This document shows positions 48,540 to 59,000 of a stretch of 64,000 bases of DNA, one piece after another. The notes under the pieces were generated by a model, which was not told the origin of the DNA, searched no databases, and was given only the letters and a program-made list of their open reading frames with translations. Every line of letters begins with the position of its first letter. Position 1 is the stretch's first letter. A program made the position numbers and the translations under genes. Origin of the DNA: Mucilaginibacter flavidus (GTDB lineage Bacteria > Bacteroidota > Bacteroidia > Sphingobacteriales > Sphingobacteriaceae); contig NZ_JAMXOE010000001.1 in assembly GCF_024055575.1 (NCBI RefSeq), positions 682,001-746,000 on the forward strand, in the 5' to 3' direction.

Positions 48540-51011
48540 CTACTGTCCGGCGTTATCCTGGGGCATCGGCGGGCTATTATCGTCGCGCTCCTTATCCTTT
48601 TTAAACTCCAGCTTGCCGAATTTATAACTCAGACTAATACCAAACGACCGAAAAGGCACCAACCTGCTGCTTGATTGATTAAAATTAGAACCGAACGTAC
48701 TTGATTGCAGGTTTACATACTGGCTAAACGGATTGGCGGCAGTTAATCCGATACTTGCTTTTTTATTCATAAACTGCTTACGAACGGCTAAATTGTAAAA
48801 TGCAAATGCCGGCCTTGAGCCCTGTATGGTTTTTTGCGATGAACGGTAGTTTACAAAAAACTCGGCTGCAAAATCATCAGCAAACTGGTAGTTGCCGTTA
48901 AGGTTAATGCGGTACATAAAACCACTAACCGAAGGGCTGCCCGGGTTGGTGGTAACCCTGTCGGCAAAAAACATGTTGGAGCGCAGGCTTAACTTGCCGG
49001 TTACAGGTAACGAACCGTACAGGTTAATGCCCATATTATTCTCGCGTCCGATATTATAACGCTGGTCGAGAGAGACATTGTTATAAGTAGAGTCGCCAAT
49101 TGTTATTGAAGGGTAAAACGTAGTAAACGATTGTATATCGTTGGTATTATACCTGTAAAACGCAGCGACATATACGTTCGCACCCTTATCGAATGATTTA
49201 TTGTAGCCCAGTTCAAAATTATGTCCAAGTTCCGGTTTCAAATTCGGGTTGCCGGTGCTGATGTTGTGCGGGTCGCTGATATTGTAAAACGGGTTCAGGT
49301 CGCGGTATTCGGGGCGTTCCAACCGGTAGCTATAGCTAAACTTTATCGATTGTGTTTTGCTCAACTTGTGTGTTAACACAAACGATGGCGCAAAAATGCC
49401 GTATGACGGGATAATGGTATTCGGAAAATCGGAAGTTGAGCTGGTGTGCTCGTACCTTAAACCTGCCTTGCCGTCAACAAAATTAAACAGCGAAAACGAT
49501 GCTGAAACATAGTAGGCAAAAATGGTGCGCTTATAAGTAAACCCATAGGTTTGAAATGGGTTTGGAATGTAAGCACCATTGTTTAGTGTTTGGCTAACTA
49601 TACTATTGTTTAAGTTTTCGATAACAGTTTTGGCACCTGTTTCAATATTAAAATCTTTTGCTATTGGCTGCGAATAATCTACCGATATATCTGTCTCTTT
49701 ATCCTTGCCGGGATTATTGCTTGTTGAACCCGTCGACGGGACAACCGGCGCTAAATAATCCTGCCGCAGCGTATAATCATTTACGTTGCTCCCGTAGCTG
49801 GCGTTGTATAATATATTTAACTCCTGGCCTTCTTTAGCAAAGGTTTTTTTATAGGCCAGGCTCCAGTCTTTTGAATTGGCACTAAAGCGGCTGCCTGAAT
49901 TACTGAGGCTTAACGTATCGATATTTTGACCGGTTAAAGCAGCAAGCGTGTTTTGGTCCTGGTTGGTAATTCCATGCCCATTGTTGCCAAAATGGTTAAA
50001 GTTTATGGATGTTGTCAATTCATCCTTAGGGCTGATGCTCCAGTTAAAACTGATGCCTGACTGGTAGCCGCTTCTTTTAAATGCATTGCTGCCCTTTTGC
50101 GATAAACTGGTTACGGTATCCCTCGCGCCGTTGTACGATGTGCGGTTATTTGTACTGATAGCTGTGCTGTTCAATTGCTCGTTACCGCTAAAAAATGCGT
50201 TTACACCAAAGTTACCTTTTCGCGCACTCAGGTTAAACGAGCCATTTTCGAGCCGCGTACCTGCTGACAGGTTTACGCTTCCGTTAATGCCTTGTACCTT
50301 ACTATCCTTCAAAATTATGTTGATGATGCCCCCGGTACCTGCCGCGTCATATTTTGCACCGGGGCTGGTAATTACTTCAATGCTTTTAATCTGGCTGGCC
50401 GGGATAGCTTGTAGTGCATCGGTTAAGCTGGCGCCAAAAATGCTTGATGGTTTGCCATTAATTAAAAACCGGATGTTGGCGTTGCCCATCAGTTCCACAT
50501 TGCCGTCAATATCAACCGTAACCATCGGTACTTTCTTCAACACATCAATAGCTACACCGCCCTGCGCTGTTAAGTCGTTGCCGGGGCTGTAAACAAGCTT
50601 ATCAATTTTGTTTTCTACAGTAGGCGCATTTGCTGTCACGGTAACTCCCTTTAACTCATTTTGCACTGGGGACAAAGACAAGCTGCCAACCGACAAATTT
50701 TTAGCCGTAGCGCTGATAACCAAATGTTCAACAGCAAGCTGTTTATAACCTAAAAAATCAACTTTTAAAGTGTATTCACCGGCCGGGATATTATCAATTT
50801 TAAAATTGCCTTTAGGGTCGGTGCTGGCGCCGTTAAATGGCGACGTGCTGCCTTGTTTGTATATACCAATGGTGGCATAATCTACTGCTACTTTTGTAAC
50901 AGCATCAATTACCTTTCCGGCAATTTTACCGGTATTGTTTTGATTATTATTTTGAGCCTTAAGATTTAAAGAAGTTATTATCAGCAGTAAAAATATCCAG
51001 TACGTTTTCAT
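48540..51011 (-). CDS. TonB-dependent outer-membrane receptor (OMP_b-brl_3 type)
   Basis: The protein is 823 residues from the ATG at 51011; a longer frame adds 14 residues before the signal peptide (MKTYWIFLLLIITSLNLKAQ). Domains: carboxypeptidase-regulatory-like (about 30-110, GKIAGKVIDAVTKVAVDYAT), plug (about 120-210, IRFLINGKPSS and IEVITSPGAKYDAAGTGGII), then a full beta-barrel (about 215-800) of the outer-membrane beta-barrel family 3. It ends in a short acidic/Gly tail after LSYKFGKLEFKKDKE. Unlike the plug proteins of the island, this one has a barrel. These receptors take up undefined substrates. It is monocistronic. Confidence 0.9.
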   Translation of the reverse strand: MKTYWIFLLLIITSLNLKAQNNNQNNTGKIAGKVIDAVTKVAVDYATIGIYKQGSTSPFNGASTDPKGNFKIDNIPAGEYTLKVDFLGYKQLAVEHLVISATAKNLSVGSLSLSPVQNELKGVTVTANAPTVENKIDKLVYSPGNDLTAQGGVAIDVLKKVPMVTVDIDGNVELMGNANIRFLINGKPSSIFGASLTDALQAIPASQIKSIEVITSPGAKYDAAGTGGIINIILKDSKVQGINGSVNLSAGTRLENGSFNLSARKGNFGVNAFFSGNEQLNSTAISTNNRTSYNGARDTVTSLSQKGSNAFKRSGYQSGISFNWSISPKDELTTSINFNHFGNNGHGITNQDQNTLAALTGQNIDTLSLSNSGSRFSANSKDWSLAYKKTFAKEGQELNILYNASYGSNVNDYTLRQDYLAPVVPSTGSTSNNPGKDKETDISVDYSQPIAKDFNIETGAKTVIENLNNSIVSQTLNNGAYIPNPFQTYGFTYKRTIFAYYVSASFSLFNFVDGKAGLRYEHTSSTSDFPNTIIPSYGIFAPSFVLTHKLSKTQSIKFSYSYRLERPEYRDLNPFYNISDPHNISTGNPNLKPELGHNFELGYNKSFDKGANVYVAAFYRYNTNDIQSFTTFYPSITIGDSTYNNVSLDQRYNIGRENNMGINLYGSLPVTGKLSLRSNMFFADRVTTNPGSPSVSGFMYRINLNGNYQFADDFAAEFFVNYRSSQKTIQGSRPAFAFYNLAVRKQFMNKKASIGLTAANPFSQYVNLQSSTFGSNFNQSSSRLVPFRSFGISLSYKFGKLEFKKDKERDDNSPPMPQDNAGQ

Positions 51012-51114
51012 CCGGTTTGTTTCCAACAATTTATAGCTGCAAAGCTGCGGCACGACTTTGGATTAAAACTGGAGTTTAAAAACAGGGTTAACAATTATTT
51101 AACGCGGGGATTCA

Positions 51115-51531
51115 TCAGGCAAAAATTAACACCACGCTACCCCCAATTATCATCAGTGCCCCCACCGCCTGTGCTATGCTCAACGATTCTTTTAAAAATA
51201 CAACCGCCAAAATAATTGCAAGCGCCACGCTTAACTTATCAATAGGAGCAACCTGTGATACTTTGCCCACTTGTAACGCCTTAAAATAGCATATCCAAGA
51301 TAGGCCGGTGGCACAGCCGGACAATGCCAGGAAAGTCCAGTTAAGTTTGTTGAGGCTGCCGATAGACCCCACGCCCCCCTTAAAAAACACAATGGCCCAG
51401 GCAATTAATAATATCACTACAGTCCGTATTGCAGTAGCCAAATCGGTATCAACCCCTTTTATACCAACTTTTGCAAAAATTGCAGTTAAGGCCGCAAACA
51501 GGGCCGAGAGTAAAGCGTATATCCACCACAT
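51115..51531 (-). CDS. short EamA-domain membrane protein
   Basis: This 138-residue protein has five hydrophobic helices and covers a single EamA repeat (DMT superfamily), with the conserved end ALQVGKVSQVAPIDKLSVALAI and FLKESLS. Full DMT transporters have two repeats in ten helices, so this one presumably works as a dimer, as other single-repeat EamA proteins do. The substrate is unknown. The start WWIYALLSAL fits the family. Confidence 0.88.
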   Translation of the reverse strand: MWWIYALLSALFAALTAIFAKVGIKGVDTDLATAIRTVVILLIAWAIVFFKGGVGSIGSLNKLNWTFLALSGCATGLSWICYFKALQVGKVSQVAPIDKLSVALAIILAVVFLKESLSIAQAVGALMIIGGSVVLIFA

Positions 51532-51760
51532 AAAACACGATTTAATGATATGAATGATTAACAGGATTAAAATTAAATAATAAACCTGTGTAAAATTGGG
51601 ACAACAAACAGAACACGATTTAATGATTTAAAAGATTACACGATTAATACCAAAAGCCAACCTACATAGAGTTAATAAAAATCCTGTAAATCCTGCCAAA
51701 TCCTTTAATCGTGTTAAAATCGGTGAAATCAAAATAAAACAGAAATCATCCAAAATCAGC
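51532..51760. repeat. dispersed inverted repeat of AATCCTGTAAATCCT type
   Basis: ACACGATTTAATGAT occurs at about 51535 and 51613, and the inverse complement AATCCTTTAATCGTGTT occurs at about 51699-51715 together with ATCCTGTAAATCCTG. A related block (AAAATCAGCGGTT) recurs at about 61490. No gene is seen in this stretch between the EamA and response-regulator genes. Confidence 0.5.
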
Positions 51761-51763
51761 GGT

Positions 51764-51771
51764 TATCTTTA
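51764..51771 (+). promoter_or_regulatory. putative -7 element TATCTTTA of the two-component operon
   Basis: TATCTTTA lies 16 bases before the TTG start at 51788, giving a very short leader. The same octamer precedes several other genes in the window. No -33 match is clear. Confidence 0.3.
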
Positions 51772-51787
51772 TCAGAAAAATTAGGTT

Positions 51788-52465
51788 TTGAAAATACTGA
51801 TTGTTGAAGACGAGGAAGGCCTGCGCGAAAGTATCGAAGAATATTTTACCGAAGCAGGCAATATTTGCGAAACCGCGGCGACCTATCAAAGTGCGCTGGC
51901 AAAGGTAAATATGTACCGCTACGACTGTATCCTGCTGGATATTACCCTGCCCGGCGGCAACGGACTGGAGATACTTAAGAGTTTAAAAGATAACAACCAC
52001 CCGGATGGGGTGCTTATCATTTCAGCCAAAAATTCGCTGGATGACCGGCTGGAAGGATTAAACATTGGGGCTGATGATTACCTGGTAAAACCCTTTCATT
52101 TATCTGAACTGAAGGCGAGGGTAACAGCCATTATCAGGCGAAAAAGCTACAATGGCAGCAATTTACTGGTGTTTAACGAAATCACCATCGACCTGCAGGC
52201 CAAAGAGGTTAAGATTGATAACACGCCACTAAAATTCACCCGTAAAGAGTTTGCATTGCTGCTTTATTTTATAGCCAACAAAGGCAAAGTAGTATCAAAG
52301 AATGCTATTGCCGAGCATTTATGGGGCGATGGTATTGATATGGCCAACAACTTCGATTTTATTTACTCGCACATAAAAAACATTCGCAAAAAATTAATGG
52401 AAGCCGGTTGTACAGATTATATACAGGCTGCCTATGGCATGGGTTATAAGTTCACCGATAAATGA
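51788..52465 (+). CDS. OmpR/PhoB-family response regulator
   Basis: This 225-residue protein begins with a TTG codon. The receiver domain (1-115) has Glu7/Asp8 (IVEDEE), phospho-acceptor Asp51 (ILLDITLPGGNG) and Lys101 (YLVKPF). The winged-helix output domain (about 130-224) has FTRKEFALL and the recognition helix FIYSHIKNIRKKL. It overlaps the histidine kinase gene by four bases (ATGA), a classic translationally coupled pair. The next genes on the strand are an RND efflux operon, which this pair most likely controls (inference from position). Confidence 0.92.
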   Translation: MKILIVEDEEGLRESIEEYFTEAGNICETAATYQSALAKVNMYRYDCILLDITLPGGNGLEILKSLKDNNHPDGVLIISAKNSLDDRLEGLNIGADDYLVKPFHLSELKARVTAIIRRKSYNGSNLLVFNEITIDLQAKEVKIDNTPLKFTRKEFALLLYFIANKGKVVSKNAIAEHLWGDGIDMANNFDFIYSHIKNIRKKLMEAGCTDYIQAAYGMGYKFTDK

Positions 52466-53736
52466 AGCTGTTAACCAAATACAACCGGGTAAACCTTATT
52501 ACCACCATAATTGTAATGCTGATAACCGGCTTTATCTATTACCAGGCCATAAGTTATATTTTAACCGGGATAAAAGACAAGGATTTAGTGGTTGAGGAGC
52601 GTGAAATCTTCGACTACGTAAAGCTTAATCACGAGTTACCCCAAACTTTTGAATCAAACGACCTGCAAATAACATTCACACCTGCCAGCCCGGGCTCCGT
52701 AAAACGGGAATTCATTAACACCGAGTATTATAAACAATTTGAGGGACGCCACCGGCACAGACGGCAGGGCGAATACGAGGCAGGCCGTGGATTGATAAGC
52801 TCGGTGACTGTAGGTAATAAATACTTTAGAATACAAATTATCGTATCGAAGGTTGAAACGGAGGACTTAATCCAGTTAATATTCACCATTACTATAGGAG
52901 TTATATTGTTACTGCTGGTGGTTTTATTTTTAACCAACAGGCTGATATTAAACCGCCTTTGGCAGCCTTTTTATAATATTATGGGCGAGTTGCGGTTGTT
53001 CAGCATTGCCGATAAACACGAAATTCCACAGGTAAATACAACGATAGATGAGTTTAACGAACTTAACAAAGCCGTGGTTGATATGGCCGGGCGGGCAAAG
53101 CACGACTATGACGACCTGAAAGCATTTACTGAAAATGCATCGCACGAGTTACTGACGCCCATTGCCGTTATTAACTCAAAGCTGGATACCCTGATACAAA
53201 CCGAAAATTTTAGCGACCAGCAAAGCAAGCTGCTGAACGATTTGTACACCGCCGCATCAAGATTAACGAGGTTGAATCAATCGCTGCTGCTGTTGGTAAA
53301 AATTGAAAACAAACTAATGCATGACAGGCAGCACTTGAACCTGCTTGATTTGGTAGAGGAAATGACCAGCCAGTTTGAAGAGATTTTTAGCGACAAAGAA
53401 CTAAAAGTAACCTGCAACCTTAACAATAAAGAGATTTACGCCAACCGTTACCTTACCGAAATATTGTTAAGTAATCTCATCAGCAATGCAATAAGGCACA
53501 ATTACATCGGTGGCGAAATTATCATCAGTTTGGATAATGAAGGGTTGATCATTCAAAATACGGGAGATGCGGAGCCACTTGCCGGCGAAAAAATATTTAC
53601 CCGTTTTCATAAGTCGTCGCACTCTGAAGGTAGCGGGCTGGGGTTAACAATTTCCAGGCAGATATGCGAGAGTTTTGGGTTTAAGCTGGAGTACTTTTAT
53701 GACCAGGGTTATCATGTTTTTGAGGTAATATTTTAA
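52462..53736 (+). CDS. sensor histidine kinase, two transmembrane helices
   Basis: This is a 424-residue membrane kinase. Helix 1 (about 12-34) and helix 2 (about 136-158) enclose a periplasmic domain of about 100 residues with an unusual basic, His-containing stretch GRHRHRRQGEYEAGRG (95-110). The HisKA domain has His228 in ENASHELLTPIAV, and the ATPase domain has N-box NLISNAIRHN and the G2 box GSGLGLTIS. There is no clear HAMP domain. The basic stretch might contact anionic ligands, metals or lipid A, but this is speculation. Confidence 0.92.
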   Translation: MKLLTKYNRVNLITTIIVMLITGFIYYQAISYILTGIKDKDLVVEEREIFDYVKLNHELPQTFESNDLQITFTPASPGSVKREFINTEYYKQFEGRHRHRRQGEYEAGRGLISSVTVGNKYFRIQIIVSKVETEDLIQLIFTITIGVILLLLVVLFLTNRLILNRLWQPFYNIMGELRLFSIADKHEIPQVNTTIDEFNELNKAVVDMAGRAKHDYDDLKAFTENASHELLTPIAVINSKLDTLIQTENFSDQQSKLLNDLYTAASRLTRLNQSLLLLVKIENKLMHDRQHLNLLDLVEEMTSQFEEIFSDKELKVTCNLNNKEIYANRYLTEILLSNLISNAIRHNYIGGEIIISLDNEGLIIQNTGDAEPLAGEKIFTRFHKSSHSEGSGLGLTISRQICESFGFKLEYFYDQGYHVFEVIF

Positions 53737-53872
53737 CTAATTACCAACAAAACAAACTTTTGGGTATCAATGTTATTACAAGTTATAAATACAGCCAACA
53801 TAACCACCCGTCCCAAATTAATTCAGAATTATATCCTATTTTAGCTAACTGAATACCCTTATTGACTACTTA

Positions 53873-55108
53873 ATGAAATTGCTTTTCAGCATTATTTTAA
53901 GCCTTTTTGTTTGTGCCGCTGCCTTTGCGCAAACCAACACGCTCGACCATTTTTTAGAAACCGCCAAGAGTAATAGTCCCCTGTTGAAGGACTTACGCAA
54001 CCAGGTAGCCTCGAACCAGGTTGACAGCTTGCGCCTCCGTGCCGGCTTAAAACCACAGGTTAATTTAAACAGTGGCGGCTTATACGCCCCGGCTGTTGGC
54101 GGTTATGGCTATGCTTCGGCCATCACTAACGAGCATACTTTTAATGCGCTGATGGGGGTTAATCAAACCATCGTCGGTAAAAAAAATGTGGATGCACAGT
54201 TGCAGGCTATTACGCTGCTATCGCAGTCGGTTAGCAATACTGCTAAAATTTCGGAACAGGATTTAAAAAAGGCCATCACTACCCAATACATTACCGCCTA
54301 CGGCAGTTTACAGCAGCAAAAATTTAATCAGGAGGTGGTAACCTTGCTTAACCAGGAAGATACGCTGCTGCGCAAACTCACCCGCAGCAACGTTTATCGC
54401 CAAAGCGATTACCTCACTTTTTTAGTAACGCTGAAACAGCAGCAGCTAACGCTTTTACAATCGCGCTTGCAATATAAAAACGACTTTAGCACACTTAATT
54501 ACCTGGCCGGCGTAGCCGATACTACCATAATTGAGTTACAGGAACCCAAAATTGAAAGGGCCATGTTGCCGGATGCGGGCAGCAGTATCTTTTTTAGGCA
54601 ATACCGGCTGGATAGCCTTAAACTGGTAAACAGCCGTCAACTGGTTGATTTCAGTTACAAGCCCAAAGCCAGCATATTGGCCGATGGCGGCTACAACAGC
54701 GATTTTATGGGCCAGGCTTATAAAAACTTTGGCGTTAGCGCCGGTTTTAGTTTTACCCTGCCGCTTTATGATGGTGGCCAGCGTAAATTGCAGTACAGAA
54801 AACTATCGCTCGAGGAGGAAACCCGGCAAAACTATAAAGCATTTTTTGATGCCCAATACCGCCAGCAAATTGCACAATTAAAACAGCAGATAAAAGATAC
54901 TGAAACACTGCTGCAGCAAATTGATGAGCAGCTTAAATATTCGGAGGGACTAATTAAAGTCGACACCAAACTATTACAAACGGGCGATCTGCGCATTGCC
55001 GACCTTATACTGGCCATCAGTAATTATTTTACGGTTAAAAACCTGCGCGCTACCACTAATATCAACAAACTACAACTCATCAATCAGCTAAATTACTGGA
55101 ACAGATAA
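53873..55108 (+). CDS. TolC-family outer-membrane efflux protein
   Basis: This 411-residue protein has a signal peptide ending AAAFAQ (about 19) and the repeated helical segments of the TolC fold. These include LETAKSNSPLLKDLRNQV, an N-terminal helix pair, and the matching DSLKLVNSRQLVDFSYKPKA and YRKLSLEEETRQNYKAFFDA in the second half. It forms a trimeric channel for the MFP/RND pair encoded immediately downstream (one-base gap). It could also serve the HlyD/C39 exporter, but nothing in the sequence shows that. Confidence 0.9.
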   Translation: MKLLFSIILSLFVCAAAFAQTNTLDHFLETAKSNSPLLKDLRNQVASNQVDSLRLRAGLKPQVNLNSGGLYAPAVGGYGYASAITNEHTFNALMGVNQTIVGKKNVDAQLQAITLLSQSVSNTAKISEQDLKKAITTQYITAYGSLQQQKFNQEVVTLLNQEDTLLRKLTRSNVYRQSDYLTFLVTLKQQQLTLLQSRLQYKNDFSTLNYLAGVADTTIIELQEPKIERAMLPDAGSSIFFRQYRLDSLKLVNSRQLVDFSYKPKASILADGGYNSDFMGQAYKNFGVSAGFSFTLPLYDGGQRKLQYRKLSLEEETRQNYKAFFDAQYRQQIAQLKQQIKDTETLLQQIDEQLKYSEGLIKVDTKLLQTGDLRIADLILAISNYFTVKNLRATTNINKLQLINQLNYWNR

Positions 55109-55109
55109 A

Positions 55110-56042
55110 ATGAAGACACTCGCCGTTAAATATTTGGTTTTGGGCATTGCGGTATTGCTTTTTTCGTGCAAAGGCAAGGATAAGCCTGCCGAAGAAGCAG
55201 ACGCAGCTGTGGCATCGCAAACACCGGTTACCGTAACAACTGTTAATGACAGTACGCTGGTTGATTACATCGACCTTAGCGCTACGTCAACCATTCTGCA
55301 AAAAAACTATGTAAAAGCAAATGCCAACGGTTATATCGAACTATCTAATGTTAAACCGGGCCAAAACGTAAGTAAAGGGCAATTACTTTTCACCATAAAA
55401 ACCAAGGAAGCCCAAAGCATTGGCAACAGTATAAACGTGCTCGATACTACTTTCAAATTTTCAGGGATAAATAAGATAAAGGCTTCGGAGTCGGGCTATA
55501 TTTCACAACTGAGCCATCAAAAAGGCGATTACGTAGCCGATGGCGAGGCGCTGGCAGTAATAAGCGACCGCAGCAGCTTTGTGTTTTTAATGCAGCTGCC
55601 TTATGAACTGCGCCAATATGTAAAAATGGGGCAGAACGTTGACCTCACCTTGCCGGGCGGAACAAAAGTAGGTGCGGCAGTAACTTCGTTTATGCCAACA
55701 GTTGATACGGTTGCCCAAACACAGGGCGTGGTATTAAAAGTAAACACCAGTCAGCAAATACCTGAAAACCTGATAGCCAAAGCGCGGATAGTAAAATCGG
55801 CAAAAACCAATACCGTTTCGCTGCCCAAAGCTGCCATACTAGCAAATGAAACCCAAACCGAGTTTTGGGTAATGAAATTGATAAACCCCACCACTGCGGT
55901 AAAAGTGCCGGTTAAAGAGGGTATTCATTCGGGCGACAGGATTGAGATTTTATCGCCCGCCTTTACCAAACAGGATAAAATAGTTGTTAGCGGGAATTAT
56001 GGCCTGCCGGATACCGCCAAAGTAAAAATCATTGAGCCATGA
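55110..56042 (+). CDS. RND efflux periplasmic adaptor (MFP), lipoprotein
   Basis: This 310-residue adaptor has a lipobox (LLFSCKG, Cys near residue 20), so it is a lipid-anchored periplasmic protein. A lipoyl domain (KANANGYIELSNVKPGQNVSKGQ) and its partner half (ASESGYISQLSHQKGDYVADGEALAVI) sit on either side of an unusually short alpha-hairpin, followed by barrel and membrane-proximal domains. It is shorter than AcrA (about 380). The stop overlaps the RND start (ATGA). Confidence 0.92.
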   Translation: MKTLAVKYLVLGIAVLLFSCKGKDKPAEEADAAVASQTPVTVTTVNDSTLVDYIDLSATSTILQKNYVKANANGYIELSNVKPGQNVSKGQLLFTIKTKEAQSIGNSINVLDTTFKFSGINKIKASESGYISQLSHQKGDYVADGEALAVISDRSSFVFLMQLPYELRQYVKMGQNVDLTLPGGTKVGAAVTSFMPTVDTVAQTQGVVLKVNTSQQIPENLIAKARIVKSAKTNTVSLPKAAILANETQTEFWVMKLINPTTAVKVPVKEGIHSGDRIEILSPAFTKQDKIVVSGNYGLPDTAKVKIIEP

Positions 56043-59000
56043 CCCCTATAAAGGACTCGTTTTTAATGCATAGAAAGCCGGTAAGCCTGGTATTGGTCAT
56101 CATAATTATGGGTGGTTTGTTTGCGTATTCAAAGCTGCAAACCTCGCTTTTCCCCGAAATTACCTTCCCTAAAATAAAAGTAATAGCTGAGGAGGGCTTG
56201 CAACCGGTAAACAAAATGATGGTTACGGTTACCAAGCCGCTCGAAAATGCTATAAAGCAGGTGCCGGGCCTGCAAACTGTGCGCAGCACCACCAGCCGCG
56301 GCAGCTGCGAAATATCGGCTTATATGGATTGGAGTAACGATATTGACATGAGCCTGCAAAAAATACAGGCTGGTATCGACCAGGTAAAAAACGATCTGCC
56401 TGCGGATGTAAGTATCACCGTTCAGAAAATGAACCCCTCCATACTGCCGGTAAGCGGTTACACGCTCGAGAGCCATAACCGTTCGCCTATCGAGCTGCGG
56501 CAACTGGCCACTTACACCGTAAAGCCGTTCCTGTCGCAGGTTGATGGTATATCCGAAATACGGGTAATTGGCGGTAAAGCAAAAGAGTACTGGCTAACGC
56601 TCAACAAACAAAAAATGAGCTCGCTTGGCTTAACGCCTGATATTATCAGCACTACGCTTAGCACCACCAACTTTGTAAAATCCGAAGGTTATTTGTCGGA
56701 CTATAAACGGATGTACCTGACGGTTACCGATGCCACAATCAACGCAAAGGACCAGCTTGAAAACCTGGTAATAAGCAATAACCGCAAACGCGTAGTAAGG
56801 CTGAAAGACTTTGCCGATATTGCCATACAGGAAAGTATTGAATATACCCGCATAAATGCCAACGGGCACGATGGCGTGCTGATAGCCGTCATTAAACAAC
56901 CCGACGCTAACCTCGTTTCGTTATCGGCCGATATGGATGGCAAGGTTGCTGATTTGCAGAAAATTTTGCCTAAGGACGTAACAATAAAACCTTACTACGA
57001 GCAGGCTGATTTTGTAAAAGATTCGATAAAAAGCGTGAGCGACAGCCTTTGGGTGGGTCTTTTGTTGGCTATAATTGTTGCCGTTATTTTCCTTCGTTCA
57101 GTAAAGGCAAGCGCTGTTATTTTGATTACCATCCCGGTGACACTTTGTCTAAGCCTTGCAGTTATTTATGGCGTTGGCTATACATTTAACATCATGACGT
57201 TGGGTGCTATTGCTGCTGCGCTGGGCTTAATTATTGATGACGCCATTGTAGTGGTTGAGCAAATACACCGTACCCACGAAGAGCACCCGCGCGAACGGCC
57301 ATTAAAATTGATAAAAACCGCTATCGACTACCTGTTCCCGGCTATGCTGGGTTCCTCAATAAGCACGATTGTAATATTTGTGCCCTTTTTGCTGATGACG
57401 GGGGTTGCAGGCGCATACTTTCATGTGCTCACCAATACCATGATCATTACCCTGGTGTGCTCCTTCTTTGTTACCTGGATAGGCCTGCCCGTAATTTATA
57501 CATTGCTAAGCCGGCATAAGCCCAACAGCACTGCAGTATCAAAAAAAGAAGAAGAACACCATGTTAAAAAGCAACGTTGGGTTAAATGGTTTATACTGCG
57601 GCCATTTGTGAGCATTATAATAATTGCCGGCGCTGTGCTGGCTATCGTATTTATACCGCCCCTTCTCGAAACCGGCTTTTTGCCCGAGATGGATGAAGGC
57701 AGTATTGTGCTCGATTATCGCTCGCCACCCGGCACCTCGCTCGACGAAACCGACCGCATGCTGCGCCAGGTTGAAAAGATAATTGTAAAACAACCTGAAG
57801 TTAAGGCTTACTCGCGCCGCACAGGTACCGAAATGGGCTTCTTTATAACCGAACCCAATAAAGGCGACTATCTTATCCAACTAAAAAAAGACCGCGACAA
57901 AAGCACCGAAGAGGTTATCAGCGAACTCCGAAAGAAGATAGCCGCAAATCAGCCTGCTTTGAATATTGATTTCGGCCAGGTAATTGGCGATATGCTGGGC
58001 GACCTGATGACATCAATAGACCCGATTGAGATAAAAATATTTGGCGATAACCAGCAAAAATTGCAAGCGTTGTCCCAACAAGTGGCAGGCATTGTTGAAA
58101 GTGTAAAAGGCACTGCCGATGTGAAGGACGGGATAATAATTGCAGGCCCGTCGGTAAGTATCGACCCGCATTACAGCAAACTTGCACAATATAATATTAC
58201 AGCCGCCAGTCTACAATTCCAGCTACAAACCGCACTCGAGGGCAATATAATAGGCAATCTGCTCGAACGCGAGCAGCTATCGCCCATACGCATGGTTTAC
58301 CCCGGCAACCGCGGTTTAAATGTTACGGGTATACAAAATCAAACGGTATTTGTGCCAAGCGGTAAACTGATACCTATTAGCGAACTGGCCGACGTGACGC
58401 TTAAACCTGGCGATGCCGAGATTAACCGCGAAAACCTCCAGTCCATAGGTGTTATAAGTTCCCGTTTGGAGGGCGCCGACCTTGGCAGCGTTATCCCTGC
58501 TATTCAAAAAAATATCACCCAAAAAGTAAGTCTGCCGCAGGGCTACCACATCGAGTATGGCGGCGACTATGCCCAACAGCAGCAATCATTTAAAGAGTTG
58601 CTAACTATACTCATTACCTCAAGCTTACTGGTATTTGCAGTGATATTGTTCCTGTTTAAACAATTCCGTATTGCTGTTTTAATTTTGATAGTCGCTGTCT
58701 TAGGCATTTCGGGCAGTATACTGGCATTATTTATTACCAATACCCCGCTAAATGTTGGCAGCTATACCGGGCTGATAATGATTGTAGGTATAATTGGCGA
58801 AAATGCCATATTCACCTTTTTGCAGTTTAAACAGCGTGCGCTTGAGAATATTGAAAAAGGTACTGAAAACGGTATTGACGAAGCAATTGTGTACGCCATA
58901 TCAACACGGCTAAGGCCAAAGCTGATGACGGCTATCGGCGCTATCATAGCCTTGATGCCATTGGCATTGGGTATCGGCGCCGGTGCGCAGTTACACCAAC